64,000 bases of DNA from Tigriopus japonicus. Lineage: Eukaryota; Arthropoda; Copepoda; Harpacticoida; Harpacticidae. Where the stretch lies: the NCBI GenBank assembly GCA_010645155.1, contig CM021317.1, forward strand, positions 2,639,415-2,703,414, given 5' to 3'. The notes beneath the pieces were generated by a model. The model was not told the origin of the DNA. It did not search any database and saw only the letters and a program-made list of their open reading frames with translations. The first letter of the stretch is position 1. Every line of letters starts with the position of its first letter. The position numbers and the translations under genes were made by a program. Positions 61,069-64,000 of the stretch are shown piece after piece.

Positions 61069-63205
61069 GTTCAGCCCAGGGAACTACACCGGATTCTTTC
61101 TCACGCCAAGCATCGAACAATATATTGTTTCTAACTTTTCCCCCACGTTCGGATCTAGTAGTTGAGTCACCTCCTCGAAAGCAGGCATCTCTCACAGATA
61201 TGTTTTTTGTCGTGGGGCCAACATTTTTTTTCAGCAAGGAAAGCATCTATAGACCTAGTGTAGTGTGTAGTAGTATGAGTGGACCCGTTGCCTCCACTGA
61301 GGCACTCTGACTCCATCCTAGAAAGACATTCTTCCGTGCTTTTGACACCTTGGGCCAACCGTGTTCATCCCTTAACAAAGGTGGGCTTGAAGGTCGAAGG
61401 AAGCTTACCCGGCCACAACGATTGTTGAGTAGTGTCCTTTTTTAAAGCCAATCATTCTTGGAACAGACCTTGGATTATTGCATGCGATCGAGACAAAAAA
61501 TATTCAGTCATAATTATGCAAGTGGTACAAATCGAAAACTATTTGTTAACAAGCCTAAAGCTTCAAAATTGTATGATTTCAATTATCAAGACTGGTTTAA
61601 AAAACGCCAAGGCCTTTTCAAGAATAAATGAGGCATCCGAGTTTTTGAAATTTTCCTTATTGAAGCAAAAGATTATTTTCATGTCTTGTTTTTTTGTGAT
61701 TCAAAAATAAAAGGAGATAAGATATCTATAGAAAAATAAGTTAAGTTTTTTGGTGCAGTTTCAACAGAATGAGTTCCAAATCTTCAATATTACATAAAAC
61801 AACTTCAAATACCTGGGATAAACGGAAATAATTTCATTTCAGGATTGAGAGATGAAGCTTGGCCCTTGCAATCGGACAAGTCTATGGAACGGTCTTCAAT
61901 CAAGTTTGGCGCTTGTGTGAAAAGTTCAAATTCATTTATCGCTTAATAGCTAAATTCTAAAACTGAGAAAAGCTCAAAAGCCATGAGATTTCAAATCTTA
62001 AACGGGTGATGGCGTCTAAACCTGTTAGACACCAACACTTTAAAACAAAGAACGAACGTTGTTCTCATGGCAAAGATTTTGTTAATAGATGCTTTTTTGA
62101 ATTTATTATTTGTTTCATTAGTAATGTTATTTAGAGTGGTTTCAATTTTGATAGAAAGCTAAGAAAGATAGACGTAACTAAGATCTGCGGAAAATATTTT
62201 GACGTTTCTCAGATTAAACAAATTCGAGGAATGGGATTCGCTTTCTTTTCAATCTGTAGTACATTTCCAAAGGTCAACAAGTTGTCAATTGAGTTTCGAC
62301 TTTTTCTGTCAATACCATCTCAAAGGATGACACATAGATCTTAGGGTTCAAACTTAACACACAGGGTCTTAGACCTCGATCAACAAGGACCTCAACTCAT
62401 TTAATCATCAAAGGCTTCTTTACCAAAAGATAGCTGATATCAGATCTAAAGTACATTCCCTAAATTTGCCGTCAAAGTCTTAGACAAAATCCTCTGTTTT
62501 CAAGTGTTTAGGCTTTCAAGTGGATTCCAAAGTTTTCTCAAGCTCGCCATGGGAATGGAGGTAAAGTTGTTTTCGAAGACGATGGTGTACGGAAAGTAAT
62601 AGAAGGAGCAGAAAACAGGGAACACTTTGGCAAGAAGAGAAGACTTCCTTCATCTGATTCGTTTGGAACAACACAAGGAGGACAGTGTAGACGCTCGGAA
62701 AGCGAACAAACGTACTAGGCTCACAAGCACCTCCCAACACCGAATGGAAATGTCAGAGATTTGGAAGGATGTCCCCCCACTTTGTCAGATTTCATTATTC
62801 CGAAATTCATTTAACCGAATCTTATTTGCTGAATGAAAAAAACTCATTTGTCCAAATTCAAAGGAATAGTTGTTTGCATTGAAAGACGGTTTAACGTTTA
62901 GTTTTGAGTCCAAAGACTAGAGTTTTTTGAAGGTGGGAGTCAATTGGTATGGAAAGCTCGGTAAACGAAAGCAGTACGGAATACGCCATACCTCACAATT
63001 TCTATGTTTTTGGAAACAGATACCCAAAAAGTGTTTAAAAGAATTTACTTGCAAGTGCACGTTAAACATACTTATGAGTACGTGCATGACATTATCTTTT
63101 GCCACTTAGGATCAGTGTTTCCTCAGGATTCAAGAGGATAAAGGGAAGCTGAGGAAAAAACTCAACAAAGGTGTTAGACCTGCAAGTTTTGTGCATGTTC
63201 TAGAC
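61069..63205. other. Upstream of the carbonic-anhydrase-like gene, no supported gene
   Basis: Short frames only, none with conserved features. Should hold the promoter of the carbonic-anhydrase-like gene. Confidence 0.45.
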
Positions 63206-63404
63206 CAGGGCCTACAGTACAACCTCTGGGCCCAAGGGTGGTTTTCAGTGGACCCAGGAGTTATGGGAAAGGTCCAAAATAGTGGGCCCTAGAGCCATTC
63301 GTATTACATACTCGTGGGCTCAGAGCATTCATTGAAATGTGGGCCCATGAACTTTCCAGCATCTGTTTAGTGGGCCTTGACCCAAAAGAGGTTGCCGACC
63401 CCTG
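63206..63404 (+). mobile_element. 199-bp hAT-type MITE with 8-bp target duplication
   Basis: Starts CAGGGCCTACAG and ends GGTTGCCGACCCCTG; CAGGGGTCGGCAACC is a very common hAT terminus in animals. A perfect 8-bp direct repeat TTCTAGAC flanks it at 63198-63205 and 63405-63412. Interior is rich in gggccc and tgggccc. A degraded relative lies at 56085-56249. Confidence 0.85.
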
Positions 63405-63412
63405 TTCTAGAC

Positions 63413-64000
63413 TGTTTTGACTAGTCATCTACAGGACCAGTCAGGAGTTTTGGACAAGGTTAATCCAAATGGGTTTTAAAAATTCAAGCGAGCACGATTT
63501 GGGGCAACTGTGAGGCGTTTTGGTTCGTATCCGCATTTGTGACAAGCTTTACCAGGGTTATATATGGAGAAAAATCTGTTTTTTCGGGTAGTTAGTTCGG
63601 CTGATATGTCCATCGGTGCATATGAAAACATAAGAAAATGAGCTAGCACTCGTATCTGCAAACTCCTAGGCTTTTGAATATCTTTCCCAATTGAAAATGT
63701 TAATTTATCAGCTTTCAACACTGTCAACACGTCAGTCAAACTTATTCACATCTTGGAATGTTCGTACTCGCCAGTTATGCTTCTTAATGTCATTCGTTTT
63801 AGCCTTGGTTCATGTGTTGCAAACCAGGCCATTTTAAACCTAATTGACAGTGTTTTCTCGGGGATCGGTTAAACTGGCTTTTTTGTTAACTCGAGCTTTT
63901 CGTATTGCGAGGATGCATGTTAATTTCAGGTTGCATGTCAACTGCATTAACTCAAGTGGCTTGAATACGCCAAAATCAGCTCAATTTACCATTCCTCGAG
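63413..64000. other. Window end, no supported gene
   Basis: An 87-codon minus-strand frame at 63476-63739 has no recognisable motif and no convincing splice context. Nothing else is seen. Confidence 0.45.

Overview
The window is eukaryotic nuclear DNA, most likely from an arthropod and plausibly a crustacean such as a copepod. The genes have many short GT-AG introns (down to about 60 bp). They include a BTB-zinc finger factor of the arthropod Ttk/Abrupt type, tandem organic cation transporter modules, and a DHCR24 of the kind sterol-dependent arthropods use. The species cannot be fixed from sequence alone. There is no sign of bacterial, organellar or viral coding content.

Layout. 1-7,000: repeat-rich DNA with one unassigned ORF, a hAT-type MITE, a pogo/Tigger-like MITE, a minisatellite repeated in inverted orientation, and a 1-kb hAT element carrying a tRNA-like unit. 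7,398-14,455 (-): a complete RAPGEF1/C3G-like Rap1 exchange factor, 11 coding exons. 16,441-17,184 (-): a possible small single-pass membrane protein. 20,720-22,855 (-): complete N-myristoyltransferase, 6 exons. 24,641-26,210 (+): an MFSD4/NaGLT1-like transporter. 26,312-35,382 (-): an organic cation transporter locus with one C-terminal half and two complete, homologous N-terminal halves. 39,529-41,715 (-): a BTB-zinc finger transcription factor. 41,716-49,897: a long stretch with no supported gene. 49,898-55,007 (+): PDXDC1-like PLP-decarboxylase-fold protein, 12 coding exons. 56,926-58,685 (+): DHCR24. 58,770-61,068 (-): a GPI-anchored carbonic anhydrase homologue lacking two of three zinc ligands. 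61,069-64,000: non-coding, with a 199-bp hAT MITE.

Exon boundaries were worked out by eye: every junction was checked for GT/AG and reading-frame phase, and each main gene gives an open frame of the family's usual length. Apart from membrane transport, the genes are not a functional cluster: they cover small-GTPase signalling, protein lipidation, solute transport, transcription, sterol metabolism and a pseudoenzyme.

The most interesting points are: (1) the transporter locus, whose two N-terminal modules both end in phase 0 at the same homologous position and can splice to one shared C-terminal half, which itself carries a 45-residue repeat with RRFS sites; (2) the zinc-ligand-deficient, GPI-anchored carbonic anhydrase relative; (3) four different hAT-type elements, each with a copy bounded by a perfect 8-bp target duplication, several sitting in introns of the genes above.
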